Source of the DNA: DASPLX01 sp035627375
GTDB lineage: Bacteria > Pseudomonadota > Gammaproteobacteria > Burkholderiales > Burkholderiaceae_D
Length of the DNA: 64,000 bases
Direction: 5' to 3'
Assembly (NCBI GenBank): GCA_035627375.1
Contig: DASPLX010000071.1
Coordinates: forward strand, 1 to 64,000
Below are positions 43,642 to 51,949 of this stretch, piece after piece. The number at the start of each line of letters is the position of its first letter. The stretch's first letter is position 1. The position numbers were made by a program, and so were the translations under genes. Below the pieces are notes generated by a model, which saw only the letters and a program-made list of their open reading frames with translations, made no database searches and was not told the DNA's origin.

Positions 43642-44916
43642 ATGCAACGTCGTCGATTCATCCAGGCTTTGGGCGCCGGCGCGGCGCTCTCGACGCTCGG
43701 CGCGTGCGCCGCCGCCGGTTCGAAGGCCGGACAAAAGATAGTCGTCGTCGGCGGCGGCTACGGCGGCGCGACGGCGGCGAAGTACATCCGCCTGTGGAGC
43801 TCAGGCGCGATCGACGTCACCTTGGTCGAGCCGAATGCCGAATTCGTTTCCTGTCCGCTCTCGAATCTCGTGCTCGGCGGTTCGCGCCAACTGGCCGATC
43901 TCACCGTCGGCTATGAGCAATTGACGCGCCGGCGCGGCGTCGATGTGGTGCGCGACCGTGCACAGGCGATCGACGCCGACAAGCGCATCGTGCGCCTGGC
44001 CGGCGGCGCGACGCTGCCTTACGACCGGCTGATCCTGTCGCCCGGCGTCGACTTCCTGTGGGACATGCTGCCGGGCATGAAGAGCGGACAGGCACAGCGC
44101 AAAGTCCTGCATGCCTGGAAGGCCGGCGCGCAAACGCTGGCCCTGCGCAAGCAACTCGAGGCGATGCCCGACGGCGGCACCTATGTGATCTCGATTCCGC
44201 TGGCGCCCTACCGTTGCCCGCCCGGCCCCTACGAGCGCGCCTGCCAGGTCGCCCATTATTTTTCGCAGGCCAAGAAGAAGTCGAAAGTCCTGATCCTGGA
44301 CGCCAACGAAGACGTGACATCGAAAGCCGGCTTGTTCAAGAAGGTCTGGGCCGAGCGCTACAAGGGCATCGTCGAATACCAGCCGAAGTTCGTCGCCGTC
44401 GATGTCGATGCCGCGAGCAACACCGTGATTTCCGATTTCGGCGACAAGGTGCAGGCCGCGGTGCTGAACGTCGTGCCGCCGCAGCGGGCCGGCGACATCG
44501 CCGCGCGATCCGGCCTTGCCAACATGAACAAGCGCTGGTGCGAAGTCGACTACCTGACCTTCGAATCGACGCAAGCCCAGGGCATCCACGTGATCGGCGA
44601 TGCGATCCAGATCGCGCCGCTGATGCCGAAATCGGGTCACATGGCGAACCAGCACGGCAAGGTATGCGCCGCGGCGGTCATCGACTTGCTGGCCGGTCGC
44701 GCGCCCGATCCGAATCCGATGATCACCAATACCTGTTACAGCTTCGTGTCGGACAAGGACGTGATCCATGTCGCCTCGGTGCATGCCTATAACGCGGAGA
44801 AGAAAACCTATCTCACCGTGCCGGGATCGGGCGGCGTGTCGCCGGCGCCGAGCGCGCTCGAAGGCGAATACGGCATGTTCTGGGCGCGCAACATCTGGGC
44901 CGATACCTTCGGTTGA
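43642..44916 (+). CDS. fccB: Flavocytochrome c sulfide dehydrogenase flavin subunit (FccB/SoxF)
   Basis: The 424-residue protein has a Tat-like signal (QRRRFIQALG), the FAD-binding IVVVGGGYGGATAAKYIR, and the redox Cys pair in SCPLSN and the KSGHMANQHGK region with the C-terminal FCSD flavin-binding domain (CYSFVSDKDVIHVASV). It oxidises sulfide and passes electrons to cytochrome c. It starts the sulfur cluster with the cytochrome gene; the downstream sox genes are interrupted by a minus-strand gene. Confidence 0.92.
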   Translation: MQRRRFIQALGAGAALSTLGACAAAGSKAGQKIVVVGGGYGGATAAKYIRLWSSGAIDVTLVEPNAEFVSCPLSNLVLGGSRQLADLTVGYEQLTRRRGVDVVRDRAQAIDADKRIVRLAGGATLPYDRLILSPGVDFLWDMLPGMKSGQAQRKVLHAWKAGAQTLALRKQLEAMPDGGTYVISIPLAPYRCPPGPYERACQVAHYFSQAKKKSKVLILDANEDVTSKAGLFKKVWAERYKGIVEYQPKFVAVDVDAASNTVISDFGDKVQAAVLNVVPPQRAGDIAARSGLANMNKRWCEVDYLTFESTQAQGIHVIGDAIQIAPLMPKSGHMANQHGKVCAAAVIDLLAGRAPDPNPMITNTCYSFVSDKDVIHVASVHAYNAEKKTYLTVPGSGGVSPAPSALEGEYGMFWARNIWADTFG

Positions 44917-44945
44917 AGAGTAGCCTCTTGCGCAGTTGATATTTT

Positions 44946-45431
44946 TTACACTTCAGATCCACGGCTCTTCAACTGAACGCGACCAGGAGTCTTGGATATC
45001 TCGATTACTGCATCAAGAGCCGCGCTCGTCGTGAAAGCCTTGATCGCTGCCGCCATGTCCTTGCTTTTCCTGCCCCAGTCGTATTCATCCTCAAGTGGAC
45101 CTGATTCGTCGGAATCAATAAGCACAAAGCACTCGTTCCCGGAGTCCCACATGATGTTGCGAACATAAATATCGCCATGCGAGAAGGGAGCCTTTTCTAA
45201 GGCGATAAGAAATTCATTGACATGGTCCGCCGGCGATTTGGAGCGATCCTTTGCTGTATTGATAAAGGATGGATCGAGTTCGTCGAGCGAGGGGTCATTG
45301 ATCTTCCGTCGAAATTCACTTGTATCGCATCTCACGAAATCCTCGTTCGCGATTTTGTCGGAATACGAAGAGAATGCCTGTGTTGCATACGGAGCGTTCT
45401 GCCTGAAATTGTTGGCCGGCGTGTGTATCAT
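44946..45431 (-). CDS. Kinase-like (APH/choline-kinase fold) C-lobe fragment, probable insertion
   Basis: The 161-residue protein contains FSHGDIYVRNIMW (His85, Asp87, Asn92) and VLIDSDESG (Asp106, Asp108), the HxDxxxxN and DxD motifs of aminoglycoside-phosphotransferase-like kinases. The N-lobe with the ATP-binding Lys is missing, so it may be a remnant or a single-lobe protein. Its GC content is much lower than that of its neighbours and it runs against the sox operon between fccB and soxY. Acquisition by transfer is inferred. Confidence 0.6.
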   Translation of the reverse strand: MIHTPANNFRQNAPYATQAFSSYSDKIANEDFVRCDTSEFRRKINDPSLDELDPSFINTAKDRSKSPADHVNEFLIALEKAPFSHGDIYVRNIMWDSGNECFVLIDSDESGPLEDEYDWGRKSKDMAAAIKAFTTSAALDAVIEISKTPGRVQLKSRGSEV

Positions 45432-45493
45432 CGCTGTTCTGAACGCAATTCAACCGACCCTCGACCGCAAGGGGCCGCACAGGAGGAGGCAAG

Positions 45494-45955
45494 ATGAATC
45501 GACAACGCCGTGACGCAATGCGCATGACCACCGTTTTCAGCCTGGCGCTCGCCGCCGGATTGATCAAGACCTCCGACGCCCTGGCCGAAGAATGGAACAA
45601 GGCGGCGTTCGATACCAAGAATCTCAACGACACGATCAAGGCGCTCGGCGGCGTGTCGGCGGCGCCATCCAAGGACGTCGTGATCACCGCGCCCGATATC
45701 GCCGAGAACGGCGCCGTCGTGCCGGTGGCGGTCTCCTCCACGCTGCCGAACGTGCAGCAGATCGCGATCCTGATCGAGAAGAATCCGAATATGCTATCCG
45801 CCAACATCACGATCCCGGCCGGCACCGAACCCGCCGTCTCGACGCGCGTGAAGATGAGCCAGACCTCGAACGTGCACGCGCTCGTGAAAGCCGACGGCAA
45901 GTGGCTGATGGCGACCAAGGAAATCAAGGTAACCCTCGGCGGATGCGGCGGGTGA
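45494..45955 (+). CDS. soxY: Thiosulfate-oxidation carrier SoxY
   Basis: SoxY covalently carries the sulfur substrate on a C-terminal Cys. The 153-residue protein has a signal sequence and ends LGGCGG, with Cys151 as the carrier residue. AGGAGGAGG stands 5-12 bp upstream of the ATG, a very strong binding site. SoxZ, its partner, is separated by 233 bp of palindromes instead of the usual short gap. Confidence 0.95.
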   Translation: MNRQRRDAMRMTTVFSLALAAGLIKTSDALAEEWNKAAFDTKNLNDTIKALGGVSAAPSKDVVITAPDIAENGAVVPVAVSSTLPNVQQIAILIEKNPNMLSANITIPAGTEPAVSTRVKMSQTSNVHALVKADGKWLMATKEIKVTLGGCGG

Positions 45956-45966
45956 AGCGGGGGTTT

Positions 45967-46151
45967 CGCAACGCATGCGTTGCGCCCGCGGAACCGGAGC
46001 GGCTTGCAAGCCGCGACGTGGAGGAAGCGGGGGGCGGAGCAGGGAATTCGCGAAGCACTGCTTCGCGCCTGCGCAGCCGCTGCAGCTTGCAAGCTGCAGC
46101 GTGGCCCGCGGAACCGGAGCGGCTTGCAAGCCGCGACGTGGAGGAAGCGGG
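45967..46151. repeat. Palindrome array with 48-bp direct duplication between soxY and soxZ
   Basis: Five perfect or near-perfect palindromes lie in 170 bp: 45967-45984 (CGCAACGCATGCGTTGCG), 45999-46014 (GCGGCTTGCAAGCCGC), 46049-46067 (CGCGAAGCA-C-TGCTTCGCG), 46078-46101 (24 bp, core GCAGCTTGCAAGCTGC) and 46119-46134 (same as the second). The 48 bp at 45984-46031 recur at 46104-46151, exactly 120 bp apart. It is non-coding and fits a REP/BIME-like repeat cluster. Confidence 0.85.
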
Positions 46152-46188
46152 AACGGGGCAAGACAATAGCAGATCAAGGAGTGCATAA

Positions 46189-46500
46189 ATGGCAGATCCG
46201 ATGCGCATACGCGCGCTCGAGCAGGGCGGCGTCACCGAAGTGAAGGTCCTGATGCGGCACGACATGGAAACCGGTCAGCGCAAGGACAGCGCCGGCAAGC
46301 TGATCCCGGCGCATTTCATCCAGAATGTCATCGTCAGGCACAAGGAGCGCGTCGTGCTCGACGTGCAATTCGGCCCGGCGATCTCCAAGGACCCGTTCCT
46401 GGCATTCAAGTTCAAGGGCGGCGCCAAGGGCGACAAGGTCAGCGTGACCTGGCTCGACAACAAGGGCGACAAGCGTACCGACGAGGCGGCGATTGCCTGA
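46189..46500 (+). CDS. soxZ: Thiosulfate-oxidation protein SoxZ
   Basis: SoxZ forms the heterodimer with SoxY that presents the carrier Cys to SoxAX and SoxB. The 103-residue protein has no signal peptide (it is exported with SoxY) and shows MRIRALEQGGVTEVKVLM and GPAISKDPFLAFKF. It starts 233 bp after the soxY stop, just after the palindrome array, with AAGGAG about 7 bp before the ATG. Confidence 0.95.
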   Translation: MADPMRIRALEQGGVTEVKVLMRHDMETGQRKDSAGKLIPAHFIQNVIVRHKERVVLDVQFGPAISKDPFLAFKFKGGAKGDKVSVTWLDNKGDKRTDEAAIA

Positions 46501-46516
46501 TATCGATGCCTTTCGC

Positions 46517-46954
46517 ATGACACGCCGCCGCGCGTTGCGCAGGCTGGCGGGCGGCACGGCGGCGCTGGCGCTGGCCGGCACGGCGGCGCGCGCGGCCGAC
46601 CGGGTCAAGGTCGTCTATCACCTTGCCGACGGGCTCGAACAAGCTTCGCGCGCCCTGGCCAACATCCGCAATCACTTGCGCGCCGAGCCGGACACGAAGA
46701 TCGTCGTCGTCGCGCTCGGCGACGGCATCAAGTTCCTGCTGGACGGCGCGAAGGACCGCAACGGCCGCGCCTATGACGCGGCGGTCGGCGCGCTCGCTTC
46801 GCAGGGCGTCGAATTCCTGGTGTGCGGCAATACGCTCGAGGCGCACGGCGTGCCGGCCTCGCGCGTGCTGCTCGAAGCGAAGGTCGTGCAAGCCGGCGTG
46901 GCGGAGATCGCCCGGCTGCAGGCGAAAGAAGGTTACGTCTATCTGCGTCCGTGA
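46517..46954 (+). CDS. Exported DsrE-family protein in the sox operon
   Basis: The 145-residue protein has a Tat-like signal (TRRRALRRLAGG, then a hydrophobic stretch) and a DsrE/F-like fold (VKVVYHLADGLEQASRALAN, VVVALGDGIKFLL, FLVCGNTLEAHGV with a Cys). DsrE-like proteins carry or transfer sulfur. ATG 46517 gives a clean signal; a TTG at 46493 with GAGG upstream would overlap soxZ and also fits. It sits between soxZ and soxA. Confidence 0.82.
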   Translation: MTRRRALRRLAGGTAALALAGTAARAADRVKVVYHLADGLEQASRALANIRNHLRAEPDTKIVVVALGDGIKFLLDGAKDRNGRAYDAAVGALASQGVEFLVCGNTLEAHGVPASRVLLEAKVVQAGVAEIARLQAKEGYVYLRP

Positions 46955-46981
46955 ACGAACGGGCCGGCAAGGAGAGAGCGA

Positions 46982-47785
46982 ATGCGATTGAAACGGATTC
47001 CAGGACGGACGGGCATCGCGGCCGCGGCCATGTGCGCGGCTTCGGCGGCGCTGGCGCAATCGGCGGCCGACGAGATCGCGAAATACCGGCAGATGCTGGC
47101 CGACGACAATCCGGCCGAACTGGCCGAGATGAAGGGCGCCGAATTGTGGAAGACGCCGCGCGGGCCGAAAAAGGCTTCCCTCGAGCGATGCGATCTCGGC
47201 CTCGGCCCGGGCCTGGTCAAGGGCGCCTACACGCAGTTGCCGCGCTACTTCGCCGATACCGACCGCGTGCAAGACCTCGAATCGCGCCTCGTCACCTGCA
47301 TGACGACGCTGCAAGGCTGGTCCGAAGCCGAGGCCAGGAAGAATCCGTTCGGCGCCAATTCCGACATGCAGGCGCTGGTCGCCTATATCGCATCGCAATC
47401 GAAGGGCATGCGGATGGCCGTGCCGATGGCGCATCCGAAGGAGCGCGAAGCCTATGCTGTCGGCAAGCGGATTTTCTTCTATCGCGCCGGCACCCACGAT
47501 TTCGCCTGCGCCACCTGCCACGCGGCGCCCGACCTGCGCATCCGCCTGCAGAACCTGCCGAACCTGCTCGACAAGCAAGGTGCGCAATTGGCTTACACGA
47601 CCTGGCCCGCCTATCGCGTTTCGCAAGGCGAGGTGCGCACGATGCAGCACCGGCTGTGGGACTGCTTCCGTCAGCAGCGCTTCCCGGATGCTCAATACAC
47701 GTCGGAAGCGATCACGGCGCTGACGACTTACCTCGCCAAGAACGCGGACGGCGGCATCTTCAATGCGCCGGCGCTGAAACGATAA
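46982..47785 (+). CDS. soxA: SoxA, cytochrome subunit of SoxAX (monoheme type)
   Basis: SoxAX couples thiosulfate to SoxY. The 267-residue protein has a signal peptide (ends ALAQ), one CxxCH (CATCH, 176-180) and the heme-ligand/active-site Cys228 in RLWDCFRQQRFP. The first heme site of diheme SoxA is reduced to LERCDLG (Cys70) and VTCM (Cys106), which probably form a disulfide. SoxX follows after 10 bp. Confidence 0.93.
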   Translation: MRLKRIPGRTGIAAAAMCAASAALAQSAADEIAKYRQMLADDNPAELAEMKGAELWKTPRGPKKASLERCDLGLGPGLVKGAYTQLPRYFADTDRVQDLESRLVTCMTTLQGWSEAEARKNPFGANSDMQALVAYIASQSKGMRMAVPMAHPKEREAYAVGKRIFFYRAGTHDFACATCHAAPDLRIRLQNLPNLLDKQGAQLAYTTWPAYRVSQGEVRTMQHRLWDCFRQQRFPDAQYTSEAITALTTYLAKNADGGIFNAPALKR

Positions 47786-47795
47786 GGGAGCGGCG

Positions 47796-48428
47796 ATGAA
47801 ACGGAAAATCATTCTCGGATTGTTGGCAGGGGCCGGCGCCGCCGGCTTGATCGGTTGCGCGGCGACGGCAACGACGAGCGAGACCGACGCCGCCCGGCGC
47901 GCGGCACAAGTCTTGCGCGCCTCGTTCGCCTCCAAGGGCATGGCGTCGCTCGACCGCCTCGACCAGGACGACGTGCAGCGCCTGTGCACCGAATATGCCG
48001 AACAGGCCGTGCCGCCGGCGATCGCCGAGCGGATCCAGGCGCAGCAACTGGCATTGGTCAAGAAGCCTGCTTCCGGCAAGCTGATCGGCGACTGGAAGGC
48101 CGGAGAAAAGATCGCGCAAGAAGGGCGCGGCATGCAATTCTCCGATGCGCCCGACGGCCCGCGCGGAGGCAATTGCTACGCTTGCCATCAACTGTCGCCG
48201 CAGGAAATCTCGTTCGGCAACATCGGCCCGTCGCTGCTCGGCTACGGCAAGCTGCGCGGCAACAGCGAAGCGGTGATCGAATACACCTACAACAAGGTCT
48301 ATAACTCGCAAGCCTATTCGGCTTGCTCGAACATGCCGCGCTTCGGCCACAAGCGGATACTGTCCCCGGAGCAGATCGCGGACGTGGTGGCTCTGCTGCT
48401 TGATCCGCAATCGCCGGTGAACAAATAG
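47796..48428 (+). CDS. soxX: SoxX, cytochrome subunit of SoxAX (long lipoprotein type)
   Basis: The 210-residue protein has a lipobox LIGC (18-21), so it may be membrane-anchored, and one heme site CYACH (127-131) with the axial Met in ACSNMPRFG. The N-terminal extension of about 80 residues before the heme domain is longer than in the shortest SoxX. It ends the sox operon segment before a hairpin at 48433. Confidence 0.92.
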   Translation: MKRKIILGLLAGAGAAGLIGCAATATTSETDAARRAAQVLRASFASKGMASLDRLDQDDVQRLCTEYAEQAVPPAIAERIQAQQLALVKKPASGKLIGDWKAGEKIAQEGRGMQFSDAPDGPRGGNCYACHQLSPQEISFGNIGPSLLGYGKLRGNSEAVIEYTYNKVYNSQAYSACSNMPRFGHKRILSPEQIADVVALLLDPQSPVNK

Positions 48429-48432
48429 AAAA

Positions 48433-48481
48433 TAGAACTCGCCTCATAAATGGACCCCGTCTATTTATCAAATGAGTTCTA
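48433..48481. repeat. Long imperfect hairpin downstream of soxX
   Basis: TAGAACTC and GAGTTCTA (8 bp, perfect) flank an inner ATAAATGGA-CCCCG-TCTATTTAT stem of 9 bp with one G-T pair. The AT-rich 49-bp structure lies in a GC-rich region between soxX and the VOC gene. It could be a degenerate miniature element or an RNA end structure. Confidence 0.55.
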
Positions 48482-48498
48482 GCAACGAGGAGAGAACG

Positions 48499-48882
48499 AT
48501 GATCGATCATACCGGTGTCGTCGTCAGCGACTTCGACAAGAGCAAGAAATTCTATACGGCGGCCTTGAAGCCGATCGGCTACGGCATGTTGATGGAAATT
48601 CCCGCATCGGTGACCGGCCACGTCGATGTCGCCGGCTTCGGCGAACCGCCCAAGCCCGATTTCTGGATCAGCAAGGGCACGCCCAATGTGCCGCCGGTCC
48701 ACGTGGCCTTTCGTGTCGCAAGCCGCGCGATGGTGGACGCCTTCTACCAGGCGGCGATCGAGGCGGGCGGCCGCGACAACGGCGGGCCTGGATTGCGGCC
48801 GCATTACCATCCGAATTACTACGGCGCTTTCGTGCTCGATCCCGACGGCCACAATATCGAAGCGGTCTGCCACGAAGCCTGA
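48499..48882 (+). CDS. VOC-family (glyoxalase/bleomycin-resistance fold) protein
   Basis: The 127-residue protein has IDHTGVVVSDFDKSKKFY and the C-terminal NYYGAFVLDPDGHNIEAVCHE, the usual metal-binding pattern of single-domain VOC proteins. The substrate is unknown. CGAGGAGAG precedes the ATG. It follows soxX on the same strand but the hairpin between them may separate the transcripts. Confidence 0.85.
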   Translation: MIDHTGVVVSDFDKSKKFYTAALKPIGYGMLMEIPASVTGHVDVAGFGEPPKPDFWISKGTPNVPPVHVAFRVASRAMVDAFYQAAIEAGGRDNGGPGLRPHYHPNYYGAFVLDPDGHNIEAVCHEA

Positions 48883-48906
48883 CCGCCGAGCCGCTCGTCG
48901 CCGGCG

Positions 48907-49986
48907 TTATTTGTCGGGATCGAGTTGCCAGAAGCCGTCCTGCCGCTCGACTTTGGCTTGCAGCATCGCCGGCGGCAGGGAGATGTTGAATGCCGCCACG
49001 CGCTGCGGGTCGATCAACACCGTCGGCTTCTCCTGGCGCAGGATGGGCAGGATGTCCGGCTTGGTGCGTCGCTTGAGGATCTTGGCGGCTTGCACGCCCG
49101 ACAGCTTGCCGACCGCGCGGAAATCGGCGCCGGCATAGAGCACCGCGCCCGGCATGCGGAACAATGCGAAGGAAACGACCGGAATATGATGCTCCGTGCT
49201 GAAGTCGTTCAAGTCGATCGCCGGCTCCAGCTTGCGCAAGCCGTAATAGGTGTCGAGCGGCACCGCGAACATCTGCACGCCGTTGCCGTGGCCGACCAAT
49301 TCCTTGAGCAAGGGGATGATGCTGTCGCGCTTGTTGACCTGTCTCGCATCGATCGCCACGCCGATGTCGCGGGCGTTCGCCTTGGTCGCTTCGACGTGGG
49401 CGACGCCGTTCTCATCGTCGGTATGCACCATGCCGATCCGCTGCACGTTCGGAAAAATGCGCCGGACGATTTTCAGCGACTCGGCCATGTCGGTGTGGAG
49501 CGTCGCTCCCGTCATGCCCGGCCCGGCGTCGAACAGCGACGGGCAACCGGCGTCGAGCGGATTGGCGACCGCCGTGAACACGGCTGGAACGCGCGCCTCT
49601 TCGAGGATGGCGCGCGCGTGTTTCGTCGCCGGCGTGCCGATCGTCAAGGCCAGGTCGGGTTTGGCGCGGGCGATGCGCCGCGCCTCGTCGCGAATGCGGA
49701 ACAGCACGCCGATGCGGTCCCAGAAGCCGCCTTTTTCCAGATCGAAATCGATCGCCGCGCGGTTGACGATCAGGTTCTTGCCTTCGACGATGCCGTTCGC
49801 GGCGAGCTCCTTCATGAAGCCGTCGAGCGCTTCCCGGAACGGTTCGATGTCGCTCACCTGCAAGACTTCGACGCGATAACTGTGCTGTTCCTCGAGCGAG
49901 ACCGGAGGCAGGGCTTCCATGGCGCGCGCGGAGAACGCGAACGGCAGCAGCGCGAGTACGAGAATGCCGAAGGCTTTGTTCATCAT
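48907..49986 (-). CDS. ABC transporter substrate-binding protein (ABC_sub_bind family)
   Basis: The 359-residue protein has a signal peptide (ends ARAM) and the two-lobed binding fold of the ABC_sub_bind (PF04392-like) family (LALTIGTPATKHAR, PAVFTAVANPLDAG, VVSFALFRMPGAVLYAG). AAAGGGAA precedes the start. It is antisense to the sox genes, 181 bp divergent from soxB, with no permease or ATPase gene nearby. The ligand is unknown; a sulfur-related ligand is a guess from location. Confidence 0.8.
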   Translation of the reverse strand: MMNKAFGILVLALLPFAFSARAMEALPPVSLEEQHSYRVEVLQVSDIEPFREALDGFMKELAANGIVEGKNLIVNRAAIDFDLEKGGFWDRIGVLFRIRDEARRIARAKPDLALTIGTPATKHARAILEEARVPAVFTAVANPLDAGCPSLFDAGPGMTGATLHTDMAESLKIVRRIFPNVQRIGMVHTDDENGVAHVEATKANARDIGVAIDARQVNKRDSIIPLLKELVGHGNGVQMFAVPLDTYYGLRKLEPAIDLNDFSTEHHIPVVSFALFRMPGAVLYAGADFRAVGKLSGVQAAKILKRRTKPDILPILRQEKPTVLIDPQRVAAFNISLPPAMLQAKVERQDGFWQLDPDK

Positions 49987-50166
49987 TTCCCTTTTGAATC
50001 GACATGCCGCCGAACGCCTAGCGCGCCGCGCGGCCTGGTTGCACGGACCGGTTCATTACAGCAGAGCGGAAACGCCTTTGCGCGCGAAGTTGATGCTCTC
50101 GCGAGCCAACTTCCGGTATTCATGAGCCACGTGTTTCCCCGCCACCCCGACCGGAGCGCCTGAAGA

Positions 50167-51867
50167 ATGAACCGCCGCGAATTCCTGCACCTTCTCGCCG
50201 TCGCCTCCGCCGCGGGCCTGCCGCCGGCCGCGCGCGCCGAAAGCGAAGGGCAAACCTGGTACGACGTGCCCCGCTTCGGCAACGTGCACCTGCTGCACTT
50301 CACCGATTGCCACGCGCAGTTGAATCCGATGTATTTCCGCGAGCCGCACGTCAATCTCGGCATCGGCGCCCAAGCGGGCAAGCCGCCGCACCTGGTCGGC
50401 GCCGCCTTGCTCAAGCATTTCGGCATGCGGCCGCAGACGCGCGCGGCGCATGCCTTCACGCATCTCGATTTCGCGCGGGCGGCCAGGGTGTACGGCAAGG
50501 TCGGCGGTTTCGCGCACCTGGCGACGCTGGTCAAGCGCCTGCGGGCCGAACGTCCCGACGCCTTGCTGCTCGACGGCGGCGACACCTGGCAGGGTTCGGC
50601 GACGGCCCTGTGGAACAAGGGCCAGGACATGATCGATGCGGCCAAGCTGCTTGGCGTCGACATCATGACCGGCCATTGGGAATTCACGCTCGGCGCCGAG
50701 CGCGTCAGGCAGGTCGTCGACAACGACTTCCGGGACCGCATCCAATTCCTCGCGCAGAACATCAAGACCGCCGATTTCGGCGATCCGGTGTTCGAACCGT
50801 TCGCGTTGCGCACGCTCAACGGCGTGCCGGTCGCGATCGTCGGCCAGGCCTTTCCCTACACGCCGATCGCCAATCCGCGCCACCTGGTGCCCGATTGGAC
50901 CTTCGGCATCCAGGAGCGGGAGTTGCAGGCGACCGTCGACGTCGCGCGCGCCAAAGGGGCGCAAGCGGTGGTGCTGCTGTCGCACAACGGCATGGATGTC
51001 GATCTGAAGCTGGCCGCGCGCGTGACCGGCATCGATGCCATTCTCGGCGGCCATACCCACGACGGCGTGCCGGCGCCGGTCATCGTCTCGAACGCGGCGG
51101 GCAAGACGCTGGTGACCAATGCCGGCTCGAACGGCAAGTTCCTCGGGGTGCTCGATCTCGACGTGAAGGGCGGCAAGGTGGCCGATTTCCGCTACCGGCT
51201 GCTGCCGGTGTTCGCCAACCTGCTGCCGGCCGACCGCGAGATGGAAGCGCTGATCGCGAAGTGGCGCGCGCCGCATGAGGGCAAGCTCAACGAGGTGCTC
51301 GCCGTCAGCGAGGACTTGCTATACCGGCGCGGCAATTTCAACGGCAGCTTCGATCAATTGATCCTCGACGGCTTGCTGGCGGAAAAGGAGGCGGAGATCG
51401 CATTTTCGCCGGGTTTCCGCTGGGGCACGACGCTATTGCCGGGGCAGGCGATCACCTTCGAGCGCTTGATGGACCAGACCGCGATCACCTATCCGCATAC
51501 GACCGTGACGATGATGAGCGGCGCGGCGATCAAGAACGTGCTCGAGGATGTCGCCGACAATCTGTTCAATCCCGATCCGTATTACCAGCAGGGCGGCGAC
51601 ATGGTGCGCGTCGGCGGCCTGCAATACGCGATCGATCCGGCCGCGAAGATGGGCGCCCGGATTTCGGACCTGCGCCTGCGCGGCAAGCCGCTCGCTGCCG
51701 GGAAGCAATATAAGGTGGCGGGCTGGGCGCCGGTCGCGGAAGGCGCGCAGGGCGAGCCGATCTGGGAAGTGATGGCGCGTTACTTGAAGTCGCAAAAGAC
51801 GATCCGGCCGCGCGCCTTGAATTTGCCGAAGATCAAGGGAATGGCCGGCAATCCCGGCCTGGCGTGA
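50167..51867 (+). CDS. soxB: SoxB, thiosulfohydrolase
   Basis: SoxB hydrolyses the sulfone from SoxY to release sulfate, using two manganese ions. The 566-residue protein has a Tat signal (NRREFLHLL), the metal-binding HFTDCHAQLNP, DGGDTWQGS, GHWEFT and GGHTHDG, and a 5'-nucleotidase-like C-terminal domain. It is transcribed in the same direction as the sox operon but from its own divergent promoter region. Confidence 0.96.
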   Translation: MNRREFLHLLAVASAAGLPPAARAESEGQTWYDVPRFGNVHLLHFTDCHAQLNPMYFREPHVNLGIGAQAGKPPHLVGAALLKHFGMRPQTRAAHAFTHLDFARAARVYGKVGGFAHLATLVKRLRAERPDALLLDGGDTWQGSATALWNKGQDMIDAAKLLGVDIMTGHWEFTLGAERVRQVVDNDFRDRIQFLAQNIKTADFGDPVFEPFALRTLNGVPVAIVGQAFPYTPIANPRHLVPDWTFGIQERELQATVDVARAKGAQAVVLLSHNGMDVDLKLAARVTGIDAILGGHTHDGVPAPVIVSNAAGKTLVTNAGSNGKFLGVLDLDVKGGKVADFRYRLLPVFANLLPADREMEALIAKWRAPHEGKLNEVLAVSEDLLYRRGNFNGSFDQLILDGLLAEKEAEIAFSPGFRWGTTLLPGQAITFERLMDQTAITYPHTTVTMMSGAAIKNVLEDVADNLFNPDPYYQQGGDMVRVGGLQYAIDPAAKMGARISDLRLRGKPLAAGKQYKVAGWAPVAEGAQGEPIWEVMARYLKSQKTIRPRALNLPKIKGMAGNPGLA

Positions 51868-51949
51868 GCGGGATTGTCCGGTTCGCAGCCGGCGTCGCGC
51901 CGGCTGACTATAATGACGGTGTTCGCCATCCTCTGTTTCCGGATTCCCC

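Noticed and set aside
45984..46151. Pair of 48-bp repeats considered as a CRISPR array
   Set aside because: Only two copies, each containing its own palindrome, with a palindromic rather than spacer-like sequence between them and no cas genes.
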